Notes under the pieces: generated by a model
Told to the model about the DNA's origin: nothing
What the model saw: only the letters and a program-made list of their open reading frames with translations
Databases searched by the model: none
Origin: Rhodanobacter sp. C05
GTDB taxonomy: Bacteria > Pseudomonadota > Gammaproteobacteria > Xanthomonadales > Rhodanobacteraceae
DNA length: 64,000 bases
Reading direction: 5' to 3'
NCBI RefSeq assembly: GCF_002001165.1
Contig: NZ_MUNQ01000022.1
Span: 1 to 64,000 of the forward strand
Part shown: positions 11,951 to 21,951 of the stretch, piece after piece
Numbering within the stretch: the stretch's first letter is position 1
How the letters are laid out: each line of letters begins with the position of its first letter
Translations under genes and position numbers: made by a program

Positions 11951-13243
11951 TCAGGCACCGGCTGGGCGCATCACGTCATCGAAGCTCAGATCCAGGTTGG
12001 TGGTCTTGGCATGTTCCGCCACCCACTCGGCCACCTGATCTTCCATCACGCGATTCTGCAGCCCAGACATCAATTGGGGGTCGCCGTTGTAGAGTTCAAT
12101 GACCTTTTCCGGCTCCTCGTAGGTCGAGGCGATCGCGGCAAGCTGCTCGGCAATGCGCTTGCGATCGATCTTGATCTCCTGCTTTCGGGCGATTTCGCCC
12201 ATCAGCAAACCGGCAATCACGCGCTTGCGCGCGATCGGCATGGCAGCATCGATCAGCTGCGGTGGCGGCTGCTGGCCCTGCGGCACGCTGCCGACGGCCA
12301 TGTTGCGTGCTTCGGACTGCACCATCAGCTTCGGCACATCCAGCTCGCCGTGCGTATCGGCCAGCTTTTCGGCCACTTCGGACTTCAGGCGCGCCATCAA
12401 TGCAGCCTTCAGCTCGCGCTCGAGGTTCGCACGGACTTCCTTGCGGAAGTTGTCCAGGTCGCCATCCTCGATGCCGAACAGCTTGGCGAATTCGCCATCG
12501 AGTTCAGGCAGTTTCGGCTCCTGCACCTTGATGATCTTGAAGCTGACCTTGGCGGTCTTGCCAGCCAGCTGGTCGTTGCGGAAATCTTCCGGAAACGCAA
12601 TTTCGGCATCGAAGCTGTCATCGGCCTTGCGACCACTCAACGCCTCGTCCAGCGCCTTGAACAAGGTGCCCGAACCAAGCACGCTGCCGGCACGCTCCAG
12701 GCCTTCACTCGGGAAACGGTAGTCACCGGCCTCGGCGGCGTATTCGAACATCACGAAATCGCCCTCGACCGAGGCACGCTCGACTTCCTCGAAGCTGCGA
12801 CGCTGCTGACGCAGGGTCTCCAGCATCTTGTCGATGTCGGCATCGGCTACCACAGCCACCGGACGGGTGATCTCGAGCGCGGCCACGTCGACCGCGGGGA
12901 ACTCCGGCATGATCTCGAAAGTCGCCGTATAGGCGATTTCACCGTTCTCCGGTCGCCCGGTGGTATTGATTGCGGGATTCGCGATCGGCTGCAGCTTCTC
13001 CTGCTCGACTGCTTCCCGCAGCGTGCTGCCGATCAGGTCGGACAACACCTCGCCACGCACCTGCGCGCCGAAACGCTGAGTGATCACCGTCGTCGGCACC
13101 TTGCCCGGACGGAAACCCTTCAACCGTACCGTACGGCCCATTTCCGCGATGCGCGCACTGACCTGCGTCTCGAATCGCTCTGCGGGAAACTTCACCGTGA
13201 GCTTGCGCTCGAGCGTGCCGATGTTCTCAACCGAAACCTGCAT
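11951..13243 (-). CDS. tig: trigger factor
   Basis: Ribosome-bound chaperone and prolyl isomerase that meets nascent chains at the exit tunnel. The 430-residue length is typical. The N-terminal ribosome-binding domain has the signature GFRPGKVP (residues 44-51). The FKBP-type isomerase domain covers roughly 160-245 (EGDFVMFEY, GLERAGSVLGSGTLF, FPEDF). The rest is the helical C-terminal chaperone arm. tig-clpP-clpX-lon is a conserved quality-control order; here each gene appears to have its own terminator-like element. Confidence 0.97.
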   Translation of the reverse strand: MQVSVENIGTLERKLTVKFPAERFETQVSARIAEMGRTVRLKGFRPGKVPTTVITQRFGAQVRGEVLSDLIGSTLREAVEQEKLQPIANPAINTTGRPENGEIAYTATFEIMPEFPAVDVAALEITRPVAVVADADIDKMLETLRQQRRSFEEVERASVEGDFVMFEYAAEAGDYRFPSEGLERAGSVLGSGTLFKALDEALSGRKADDSFDAEIAFPEDFRNDQLAGKTAKVSFKIIKVQEPKLPELDGEFAKLFGIEDGDLDNFRKEVRANLERELKAALMARLKSEVAEKLADTHGELDVPKLMVQSEARNMAVGSVPQGQQPPPQLIDAAMPIARKRVIAGLLMGEIARKQEIKIDRKRIAEQLAAIASTYEEPEKVIELYNGDPQLMSGLQNRVMEDQVAEWVAEHAKTTNLDLSFDDVMRPAGA

Positions 13244-13334
13244 GACGTCTCCTGGTACTACCTGATGTTATGGGCCTGCCACAGGCGCCATGGCGACAAC
13301 TGTCGCCGGCAAAAAAGAAGGAAACCCACGGGAC

Positions 13335-13420
<86 letters not shown>

Positions 13421-13686
13421 CTGTTGCCCCGCAAGACTTGCGCAACCACATGATCCTGAAGCCGATTTTCGCCAGCCCAGGTATCCTGCCGCCGCCTCCG
13501 GCGTGCACTCGGCACGTCGGTCTAAGTCGATGATTACCTTATACGAAAGCGGACCATTTTACGGTTGCAAACCCTCGCAGCACAAGTCAGTCAGCCGCAA
13601 TGAGGCAATCATCCCCTCAACGTCACCAGTCGCCGTAGCCCATCACGCAAACATGCCGATCTCAGCCGTATGGCATACCCGGAAAA

Positions 13687-13720
13687 GCAAAACGCCGATC
13701 GCAAGCGATCGGCGTTTTGC
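13687..13720 (-). terminator. terminator of the tRNA cluster
   Basis: Perfect 16-bp inverted repeat (13687-13702 with 13705-13720) with only two central bases, six bases past tRNA-Lys. On the minus strand the stem ends in GTTTTGC and continues TTTTCC, a classical intrinsic terminator. The 266 bp between it and tRNA-Leu (13421-13686) shows no gene and should hold the tRNA-Leu promoter. Confidence 0.88.
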
Positions 13721-13726
13721 TTGATT

Positions 13727-13802
<76 letters not shown>

Positions 13803-13853
13803 TTGAACTGATTTGTACCTGACAACCTGACTTGAAGCTGGCAGGCTTGAAAC

Positions 13854-13930
13854 TGGGGTGGATGATGGGATTCGAACCCACGACAACCGGAATCACAATC
13901 CGGGACTCTAACCAGCTGAGCTACACCCAC
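13854..13930 (-). tRNA. tRNA-His (GTG)
   Basis: 77 nt with encoded CCA. The anticodon loop ATTGTGATT gives GTG. The discriminator base is C, and the base before the mature 5' end is G (position 13931), supplying the extra G-1:C73 pair typical of bacterial tRNA-His. Confidence 0.97.
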
Positions 13931-13945
13931 CATAAATCTTGAAAC

Positions 13946-14022
13946 TGGTGCGCCCGACAGGACTCGAACCTGCAACCGTCGGCTTAGAAGGCCGATGCTC
14001 TATCCGGTTGAGCTACAGGCGC
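13946..14022 (-). tRNA. tRNA-Arg (TCT)
   Basis: 77 nt with encoded CCA. The acceptor GCGCCTG/CGGGCGC has one G-T pair, and the anticodon loop CCTTCTAAG gives TCT, reading AGA/AGG. It lies in the Pro-Arg-His-Lys run, 15 bp from tRNA-His. Confidence 0.97.
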
Positions 14023-14050
14023 CATCTACTGTGACTGCAGATCGCGTCGC

Positions 14051-14127
14051 TGGTCGGGGCAGAGGGATTCGAACCCCCGACTTTTGCGTCCCAAACGCAA
14101 CGCTCTACCAGACTGAGCTATACCCCG
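14051..14127 (-). tRNA. tRNA-Pro (TGG)
   Basis: 77 nt with encoded CCA. The acceptor CGGGGTA is matched at the 3' side by TGCCCCG with G-T wobble, and the anticodon loop TTTGGGA gives TGG. It is first in the four-tRNA run, so its promoter should lie in 14128-14260. Confidence 0.96.
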
Positions 14128-14260
14128 CTTTCGAATCCCCGACAGCATCACCACCGGAGCCTTGAAATGTTACGGGTGACGCTTCGCTCAGTCAATCCGT
14201 ATCGAAGCACACCTTATGTTTGATCACCATCGTTTTCGCGGAGAAAAAATCACTTGCTCC

Positions 14261-14290
14261 GTGAAAACAAAACGGGGTGCAAGCACCCCG
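14261..14290 (-). terminator. terminator of tRNA-Arg (ACG)
   Basis: 8-bp perfect GC stem (cggggtgc 14273-14280 with gcaccccg 14283-14290) followed on the minus strand by GTTTTGTTTTCAC, a strong intrinsic terminator. It shows that tRNA-Arg(ACG) is transcribed separately from the Pro-Arg-His-Lys run. Confidence 0.88.
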
Positions 14291-14305
14291 CCTCGCTTTA
14301 TAAAA

Positions 14306-14382
14306 TGGTGCGCCCGGAGAGATTCGAACTCCCGACCACCTAGTTCGTAGCCAGGTACTCTATCCAACTGAGCTACGGGCGC
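14306..14382 (-). tRNA. tRNA-Arg (ACG)
   Basis: 77 nt with encoded CCA. The acceptor GCGCCCG/CGGGCGC is perfect, and the anticodon loop GCTACGAAC gives ACG, whose A34 is expected to be deaminated to inosine. It is a single-gene transcript bounded by the hairpin at 14261-14290. Confidence 0.97.
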
Positions 14383-14601
14383 ACTGAGAAAATTGTTCGA
14401 ACTTCGCCGTCTTTATGCCTGGACATCGAGGCGGTGAAGCAAGGAGCGGAATTATTCAGGCTCCGCCCTCGTGCGTCAACACTTTTCGTCAAAATTATTC
14501 ATCTCGCGAGATCGTGCAGCGCAAATATGGCCTGGCGCATGACTTTTCCGAGTACTCGCGACCAACGCCCGATCAACATGATCACGACCGCATACACGAA
14601 G

Positions 14602-14625
14602 AAGGCCGCTCCAGGGCGGCCTTTT
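14602..14625. terminator. terminator downstream of ftsH
   Basis: 8-bp perfect stem (aaggccgc 14602-14609 with gcggcctt 14616-14623), loop 6, with T's on both sides: TTTTTCG on plus and TTCTTCG on minus. It lies 45 bases past the ftsH stop and is the likely end of the rlmE-ftsH transcript. The rest of 14383-14669 shows no gene. Confidence 0.75.
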
Positions 14626-14669
14626 TCGTCACTCCACAGCAGCCAGGTTATAGCCGTCCAAACCCGGAA

Positions 14670-16624
<1,955 letters not shown>

Positions 16625-16628
<4 letters not shown>

Positions 16629-17275
16629 GCACGGTTCTCGCCCGGTGACACTGCCGAAGGCTTGAGGCCCACCGCCAGCGCGTACACCTCACGCGAACGT
16701 GCGCGCGAGGCCTTTGGTTTACGCATGGTTACGCGGGTGAAGTCCGCACGCAAGCTGCGCAAGTAATCGTCGAAGCCAACGCCCTGAAACAACTTGATCA
16801 GGAACGAACCACCCGGCTTGAGCCACTGCCGACTGAAATCCAGCGCCAGATCAGCCAGGGCCATTGCACGGATCTGGTCGGCCAGCGCCACACCACTCAT
16901 ATTGGGGGCCAGATCGCACAGCACAAGATCCAGCTTGCATCCCTCCAAACGGGCTTCCAGCTGGCGCAGCACGGTTTCTTCACGGAAATCGCCCTGCAGG
17001 AAGTCCACCCCGGCAATGCTCTGCATCGGCAGGATGTCCAGCGCGAACACCTTGCCGGTGTCGCCCAGGCGGTTGCGCACCAGTTGCGACCAGCTGCCCG
17101 GCGCTGCGCCCAGATCCACCACATTGATACCCGGCTTGAGCAGGCGGTCACGCTCGATCAGCTCTTCCAGTTTGTAGACCGCACGCGAACGCAAGCCCTC
17201 GGCCTGGGCTTTCTTGACGAATTCGTCGTTGAAATGTTCGCGCAGCCAGACTGCGCTGCTTTTGCTGCGGGCCAT
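16625..17275 (-). CDS. rlmE: 23S rRNA 2'-O-methyltransferase RlmE (RrmJ/FtsJ)
   Basis: Methylates the 2'-OH of U2552 in the A-loop of 23S rRNA late in 50S assembly. The protein is 216 residues from [10 protein letters not shown]; the longer reading from 17314 lacks support. SAM motif I is [12 protein letters not shown] (53-64). The catalytic K-D-K-E set is K35, D121 (CDLAPNMSG), K161 (FLIKLFQG) and E196 (SREVYAL), each three positions earlier than in E. coli. It is divergent from yhbY and overlaps ftsH by 4 bp, the same layout as in E. coli. Confidence 0.96.
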
Positions 17276-17357
17276 GTCGTCTTCGGTCACAGATTGGGGA
17301 ACGGGATGCCGCATGATACCCTTTGGCGTTCATTTACCGCGAATCGAGCACCACCGC

Positions 17358-17654
17358 ATGGCCCTTTCCTCCTCGCAGATCCGTTATCTGCGCAGCCTCG
17401 CCCACGATCTGAGCCCGCTCATCCTGCTTGGCAACAAGGGGGCCTCAGCGGCTGTGGTCAAGGAACTGAACCTGACGCTGGATATCCACGAACTGGTCAA
17501 GGTGAAGCTTTCCGGCGGTGACAAGGATGAACGGCAGGCGCAGATCGACGTGCTCGTCGATGGCACCAAGGCCGAAGAAGTCCACCAGATCGGCCATGTT
17601 GTGGTGCTGTTCCGTCGCAACGACGACGAGCCGAAAATCGCCCTGCCGCGCTGA
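17358..17654 (+). CDS. yhbY: YhbY family ribosome-assembly RNA-binding protein
   Basis: 98-residue CRM-domain protein that associates with pre-50S particles. The start MALSSSQIRYLRSLAH is the usual family N-terminus, and the hallmark GxxG-type loop is LLGNKGAS (residues 23-30). Upstream in-frame ATGs lie inside rlmE and were rejected. It is divergent from rlmE with an 82-bp gap that must hold both promoters. A Mth938-like gene follows after 11 bp. Confidence 0.93.
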   Translation: MALSSSQIRYLRSLAHDLSPLILLGNKGASAAVVKELNLTLDIHELVKVKLSGGDKDERQAQIDVLVDGTKAEEVHQIGHVVVLFRRNDDEPKIALPR

Positions 17655-17665
17655 GAGGCTGCCGG

Positions 17666-18043
17666 ATGGACCTGTCACTCGACCGTCCCGAAGGCTATTT
17701 GTTCGTGCGCCGCGTCGGCGCCCGCAGCGTCACCCTGATCGATCGCGAACTCAACGACAGCTTCCTGCTGGCACCGGACCGGGCCATCGAGCACTGGCAG
17801 GTCGATACAGCTGCCGCACTGGATGCCAGCCATGTCGAAGCCTTGCTGGCCTTGCAGCCGGAGCTGGTGATCCTTGGAACCGGCGAGCGCCAGGTGTTTC
17901 CGGCTGCCGCATTCGTGGCAGGCTTCCTGCGCAAGGGCGTCGGCATCGAAGTGATGGACAACGCCGCCGCCGCGCGCACTTACAACCTGCTGGCGGGTGA
18001 AGGCCGACGCGTGGTGGCCGGATTCATCCTGCCGCCCGGCTGA
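17666..18043 (+). CDS. Mth938-like domain protein
   Basis: 125-residue protein of the Mth938/DUF498 family, whose human relative is AAMDC. Family traits visible are an N-terminal YLFVRRVG strand, LQPELVILGTGERQVFP in the middle, GIEVMDNAAAARTYNLL, and the terminal AGFILPPG. No catalytic function is established for the family. It lies 11 bp after yhbY on the same strand and is probably co-transcribed with it. The end is convergent with nlpD. Confidence 0.85.
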   Translation: MDLSLDRPEGYLFVRRVGARSVTLIDRELNDSFLLAPDRAIEHWQVDTAAALDASHVEALLALQPELVILGTGERQVFPAAAFVAGFLRKGVGIEVMDNAAAARTYNLLAGEGRRVVAGFILPPG

Positions 18044-18077
18044 TCGCCGATCGTCTTCGCCACCTTGCACGACTACC

Positions 18078-19091
18078 CTAGCGGGATGGCAGATAACCCA
18101 GCGGATCGACCGGATTGCCGTCCTTGCGGATCTGGAACTCCAACTCGTTGCGCGTGGCGCCGGTGGAACCCATCTCGGCAATCTGCTGACCGGCACTGAC
18201 CCGCTGCCCTTCCTTCACCAGCCGCTTGCTGTTGTGACCATACGCAGACAGGAAGCTGTCGTTGTGCTTGATGATCACCAACTCACCGTACCCGACCAGG
18301 CCGTTGCCGCTGTAAACCACCATGCCATCGGCAGCGGCGCGTACCGGATCACCCTGCCTGCCGCCGATCTCGATGCCGGGAATCGCATCACCACTCTGGA
18401 AACGGCTGACCAGACTGCCGTCGGCCGGCCAACGCCAGTTCACTCCGCTGACGGCACGTGCAGGGCCACTGGCCACCGGGGCCGCCGGTGGCGGTACAGC
18501 AGCCGGCGCAGGCACGCCCGCCACCGGCACTACCGTTGTGGCGGATGCTGTCACCGTTTGTGGCGGCTTCGGCGCTGACGGCAATGGCACAGGCGCTGTC
18601 GGCGACGCTGTGGCGACATGTGTGGTCGTGGCGGCTGCAGGTGTGGATGGCGACGCCGTCACCGGCTCGAAGACCGGTGCCGCTGCCACCGCTGGCGCCA
18701 CACTGACATGTGCAGGCATGGGCACCGACGTGGCGCGAGCCATGGGCTTGCCGGACGGCGACAGCGTCAGCCGCTGCCCTGGCCAGATCGTGTACGGCGC
18801 GGCAATGCCGTTCCACTGCGCCAGATCGCGAAAGTCCACGCCCTTGCGGAAGGCGATCGAATACAGCGTGTCGCCCTTGGCCACCTCATAGCTGCCACCG
18901 GGAATCGGCGTGCGCGCCGGCATCACTGTCGTGTTGCCCTGACCGTAGCTGCTGCCCGGTGCCGGTTCGACTACTACCGAGCTGCGCATGGTGCCGCAGG
19001 CAGCCAGCAACAGGGACACCGTCGCTGTCATCAACCATTGAAGAGTTCGATCCATGCGCGTCAGCATAACTAGGCGGAACAGCTTTTTCAT
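18078..19091 (-). CDS. nlpD: NlpD-like murein hydrolase activator (LysM + degenerate LytM)
   Basis: Envelope protein expected to activate an N-acetylmuramoyl amidase (AmiC in E. coli) at division. The 337-residue precursor has a lipobox LAAC ending at C32. One LysM domain starts at YEVAKGDTLYSIAF (about residue 70), then comes an Ala/Pro/Thr-rich linker of about 90 residues, then the C-terminal M23/LytM fold. The zinc ligands are lost: the first His site reads GIEIGG, and the usual HLHFE is NELEFQ. It is therefore a regulator and not a peptidase. The start at 19091 follows GGAG; a later ATG at 19055 is possible. It lies downstream of surE-pcm-yqaA, the usual place, but rpoS does not follow. 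Confidence 0.9.
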   Translation of the reverse strand: MKKLFRLVMLTRMDRTLQWLMTATVSLLLAACGTMRSSVVVEPAPGSSYGQGNTTVMPARTPIPGGSYEVAKGDTLYSIAFRKGVDFRDLAQWNGIAAPYTIWPGQRLTLSPSGKPMARATSVPMPAHVSVAPAVAAAPVFEPVTASPSTPAAATTTHVATASPTAPVPLPSAPKPPQTVTASATTVVPVAGVPAPAAVPPPAAPVASGPARAVSGVNWRWPADGSLVSRFQSGDAIPGIEIGGRQGDPVRAAADGMVVYSGNGLVGYGELVIIKHNDSFLSAYGHNSKRLVKEGQRVSAGQQIAEMGSTGATRNELEFQIRKDGNPVDPLGYLPSR

Positions 19092-19120
19092 GCAGAGTCG
19101 CTCCGCCAGCTAGCTGGCAA

Positions 19121-19726
19121 TCAACGCGGCCACAGCCACCACACGAGGAGCAGGCCCAGCAGCACCAGCGCGGCCCAGCCGATCCATTCGATATGTTTGT
19201 GCAACATGCGCTCTGCACGCTCGCCGAACAGCTTGATCAGCAACGCCAGGAGCCATACCCGCTTGCCCCGGCCCACCGCAATGCAGGCGAGAAAAGGCAG
19301 CAACGGCACCCCGACAATGCCAGCGGCCCAGGTGACGAACTTCATCGGAATCACCGGCTGCAGTGCAGCCAGCATCAGCGCCCCCAGCATGGCCAGCCAA
19401 TGCTGATTCATGTCGGTGCGCAGGTTTTCCACCCAGATCGTGACGGTCTGCTGCATGTGCGGACTGAACAGCGGCTTCACCGCCTCGTAGGCCCAGTGCC
19501 CCAGCGCATAGCCGACCAGCGCCCCGATCAGCGAAAACAGCAGCGAGATGTTGGCGTAGAAAAACGCCTTGTGCCGTTTGCCCAGCATCATCGGCGCAAG
19601 CATGACTTCGGGCATGACCGGAAAGATGAAGGCTTCGACAAAACTCAGCCCACACAAGTAATACACCGCGCGTGGCGCGCGTGCCCACACCAGCGCGCGC
19701 GCATAAAGCGTTCCGAACAGGCGCAT
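19121..19726 (-). CDS. yqaA: YqaA/DedA-family inner-membrane protein
   Basis: 201-residue integral membrane protein of the DedA/SNARE-associated superfamily, which includes lipid scramblase- and transporter-like proteins. It has four to five hydrophobic segments and the family traits FVEAFIFPVMPE near the N-terminus and the glycine-rich membrane stretch KFVTWAAGIVGVPLLPF. The ATG overlaps the pcm stop by one base (TGATG); a TTG one codon earlier is also possible. It belongs to the surE-pcm-yqaA-nlpD run found in several gammaproteobacteria. The exact substrate is unknown. Confidence 0.88.
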   Translation of the reverse strand: MRLFGTLYARALVWARAPRAVYYLCGLSFVEAFIFPVMPEVMLAPMMLGKRHKAFFYANISLLFSLIGALVGYALGHWAYEAVKPLFSPHMQQTVTIWVENLRTDMNQHWLAMLGALMLAALQPVIPMKFVTWAAGIVGVPLLPFLACIAVGRGKRVWLLALLIKLFGERAERMLHKHIEWIGWAALVLLGLLLVWWLWPR

Positions 19727-20406
19727 CAACCAATCCCCCCGAGCAGCGGCACGAAGCTGACCGCGCCAAGTTCCTCCTGGATGAAGTCACCCTGTCCGTC
19801 GCCGCGCATGCGGATCAGCGTCTGCCGGCTGGGCGAGCCGACCGGTGCCACCAGTACGCCGGCAGGACTCAACTGGTCGAGAATCCGTGTGGGAATGGTG
19901 TCACCGGCAGCGGTCAGGATGATCGCGTCGAATGGCGCTTCATCCGGCCAACCCAGCTTGCCGTCGTCGTAGCGCGAGCGCAGGTTGGTCAGGCCGAGCT
20001 GGCGGAAACGGCGACGCGCCTGGCGCAGCAGCTCCTCGATCCGTTCCACCGTGAACACCTGCGGTACCAGCGCAGCCAGTATTGCAGCCTGGTAGCCGGA
20101 GCCAGTGCCGATCTCCAGCACCTTCTGCGGTATACCGAACTCGAGCAATGCTTCGGTCATCCGCGCCACTACCCACGGCTGCGAGATGGTCTGGCCATGG
20201 CCGATCGGCAGCGCGGTATTTTCATAGGCACGCGAATGCAGGGCCTGGTCGATGAAGTGATGACGTGGCGTATTGCGGATCACATCGACCACCCGCAGGT
20301 CGCGGATGCCTTCTTCTTTCAGGCTGTTCGCAAGGCGGTCACGCGCGCGCTGCGAGGTCATCCCCTCGCCCTTGAGATCCGCGGCCGGCAGTGGATAGGG
20401 AGTCAT
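19726..20406 (-). CDS. pcm: protein-L-isoaspartate O-methyltransferase
   Basis: Repairs isoaspartyl damage in aged proteins by SAM-dependent methyl transfer. It has 226 residues. The signatures are ALPIGHGQTISQP in the N-terminal part, SAM motif I VLEIGTGSGYQAA, and DAIILTAAGDTIP (post-motif). It starts 3 bp after the surE stop, so the two are coupled as in most proteobacteria, and its stop overlaps yqaA. Confidence 0.96.
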   Translation of the reverse strand: MTPYPLPAADLKGEGMTSQRARDRLANSLKEEGIRDLRVVDVIRNTPRHHFIDQALHSRAYENTALPIGHGQTISQPWVVARMTEALLEFGIPQKVLEIGTGSGYQAAILAALVPQVFTVERIEELLRQARRRFRQLGLTNLRSRYDDGKLGWPDEAPFDAIILTAAGDTIPTRILDQLSPAGVLVAPVGSPSRQTLIRMRGDGQGDFIQEELGAVSFVPLLGGIG

Positions 20407-20409
20407 CGC

Positions 20410-21207
20410 TCAAGCGGCCTCATCGTGGGTAGTTTGGCCGGTTGCCATGTCGTCGCTGAGTGCCTGCATCCAGCTGCTGACCTTCTCCAGCGCCTGGAAA
20501 CGGGTCAGGTCGACGTGTATCGGCGTCACCGAAACAAACCCGCGCTGCACGGCATCGAAATCCGTACCGGGGCCAGCATCGTCCACTTCACCGGGTGGCC
20601 CGATCCACCAGATCGGCCGGCCGCGCGGATCGGTCTGCTTGATGCATGGCGCGGCGCGATGACGCCGCCCCAGCCGCGTCACTTCGAAGCCCTTGATCTC
20701 GGCCCACGGCCGGTCCGGCACGTTGACGTTGAGAATCGTGTCGGCCGGCAGCGGATCGACCAGCAGACGCTGCATCAGCAGCAACACCGCGTTGGCGGCC
20801 GCGTCGTAATGCACACCCTTGTGATCCTGGCTGACCAGCGACACCGCGATCGCCGGCAGGCCGAGGAAACGCCCTTCCATCGCGGCGGACACCGTGCCCG
20901 AATAGATCACGTCGTCACCGAGGTTCGCCGAGTTGTTGATGCCGGACACTACAATGTCGGGCTCCTCGGCCAGCAATCCGGCCAGCGCCAGATGCACGCA
21001 ATCGGTCGGCGTACCAGCTACACGGTAATAACCGTTGCCCATCGGCAGTACACGCAGCGGTGCATCGAGGGTGAGTGAATTGCTGGCGCCGGAACGGTCG
21101 CGATCGGGCGCTACCACGGTCACCTGGCCCACCGCACCGAGACGCTCGGCCAGCACGCGGATGCCCGGTGCATCCACGCCATCATCGTTACTTACCAAAA
21201 CTCGCAT
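20410..21207 (-). CDS. surE: SurE 5'/3'-nucleotidase
   Basis: Metal-dependent phosphatase acting on nucleoside monophosphates and short polyphosphate, linked to stationary-phase survival. It has 265 residues. The metal-binding D8-D9 pair lies in [22 protein letters not shown] and [25 protein letters not shown] supply the remaining ligand motifs. It heads the surE-pcm-yqaA-nlpD run and faces the smr gene across a 140-bp divergent promoter region. Confidence 0.96.
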   Translation of the reverse strand: MRVLVSNDDGVDAPGIRVLAERLGAVGQVTVVAPDRDRSGASNSLTLDAPLRVLPMGNGYYRVAGTPTDCVHLALAGLLAEEPDIVVSGINNSANLGDDVIYSGTVSAAMEGRFLGLPAIAVSLVSQDHKGVHYDAAANAVLLLMQRLLVDPLPADTILNVNVPDRPWAEIKGFEVTRLGRRHRAAPCIKQTDPRGRPIWWIGPPGEVDDAGPGTDFDAVQRGFVSVTPIHVDLTRFQALEKVSSWMQALSDDMATGQTTHDEAA

Positions 21208-21347
21208 GTTGATCCGTTAGAGGGTATTTGCGGGTGCGCAGCCAGTGGTCCCCTCCGCGCTCCATCTGCCGAAGTCTACCGTAGCGGCCCGGTGGATTCA
21301 CATGCGCCGGGCATGCCGCGACCGGCATCGCGCATTACCATGGCGGC

Positions 21348-21893
21348 ATGAAGCGCCACACGTCTGTTCCCATCGACGATCAAGACAGCCGCCTGTTTCG
21401 CGAGGCGATCGGCGACGTGCGCCAGTTCGACCACGTCGAGCCATCACCGGCTGCGCCGAAACCGAAGCCCCACCCGCATATGCTGGAAGCCGACGAGGCG
21501 GCGGTACCCGGCGAATTGCTGCAGATGGCATTCGATCCGGCCACGCTGGAAGTGGGCGAGGAGCTGAGTTACCTGCGCGACGGCTACTCGCCGAAGCTGC
21601 TGCGTCAGCTCAAGCGCGGCCAGTTCAGCGTGCAGGACGATATCGACCTGCACCAGATGAATGCCGCCGCCGCACAGGCCAGCATCGTCACCTTCCTGGC
21701 CGAGGCAAAGCATGGCGGACTGCGCTGCGTACGCATCGTGCACGGCAAGGGCTTGCGCTCGAAAGCCGCCGGGCCGGTATTGAAAAACCTCACCGACCGG
21801 ATGCTGCGTCGGCGCGACGACGTGATCGCCTTTGCCTCGGCGCGGCCGGCCCAGGGCGGTACCGGCGCGGTGGTGGTTTTGCTGAAGGGCTGA
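21348..21893 (+). CDS. Smr domain protein (putative DNA/RNA nuclease)
   Basis: 181 residues. The N-terminal third is a flexible acidic/proline segment. The C-terminal Smr domain (about 95-181) carries DLHQMNAAAA and HGKGLRSKAAGPVLKN, the LDLHG-like and HGKG motifs of SmrA/SmrB nucleases; SmrB in E. coli cleaves mRNA at collided ribosomes. The gene is on the opposite strand inside the truD-surE neighbourhood and converges on truD with 58 bp between them. Whether it is the SmrA or SmrB type cannot be decided by eye. Confidence 0.88.
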   Translation: MKRHTSVPIDDQDSRLFREAIGDVRQFDHVEPSPAAPKPKPHPHMLEADEAAVPGELLQMAFDPATLEVGEELSYLRDGYSPKLLRQLKRGQFSVQDDIDLHQMNAAAAQASIVTFLAEAKHGGLRCVRIVHGKGLRSKAAGPVLKNLTDRMLRRRDDVIAFASARPAQGGTGAVVVLLKG

Positions 21894-21951
21894 TGTCGAC
21901 CCGATGCACCCGGTCGATCTCTCGCGAACCTTTCGTGCAGAGGGTGCGTTC

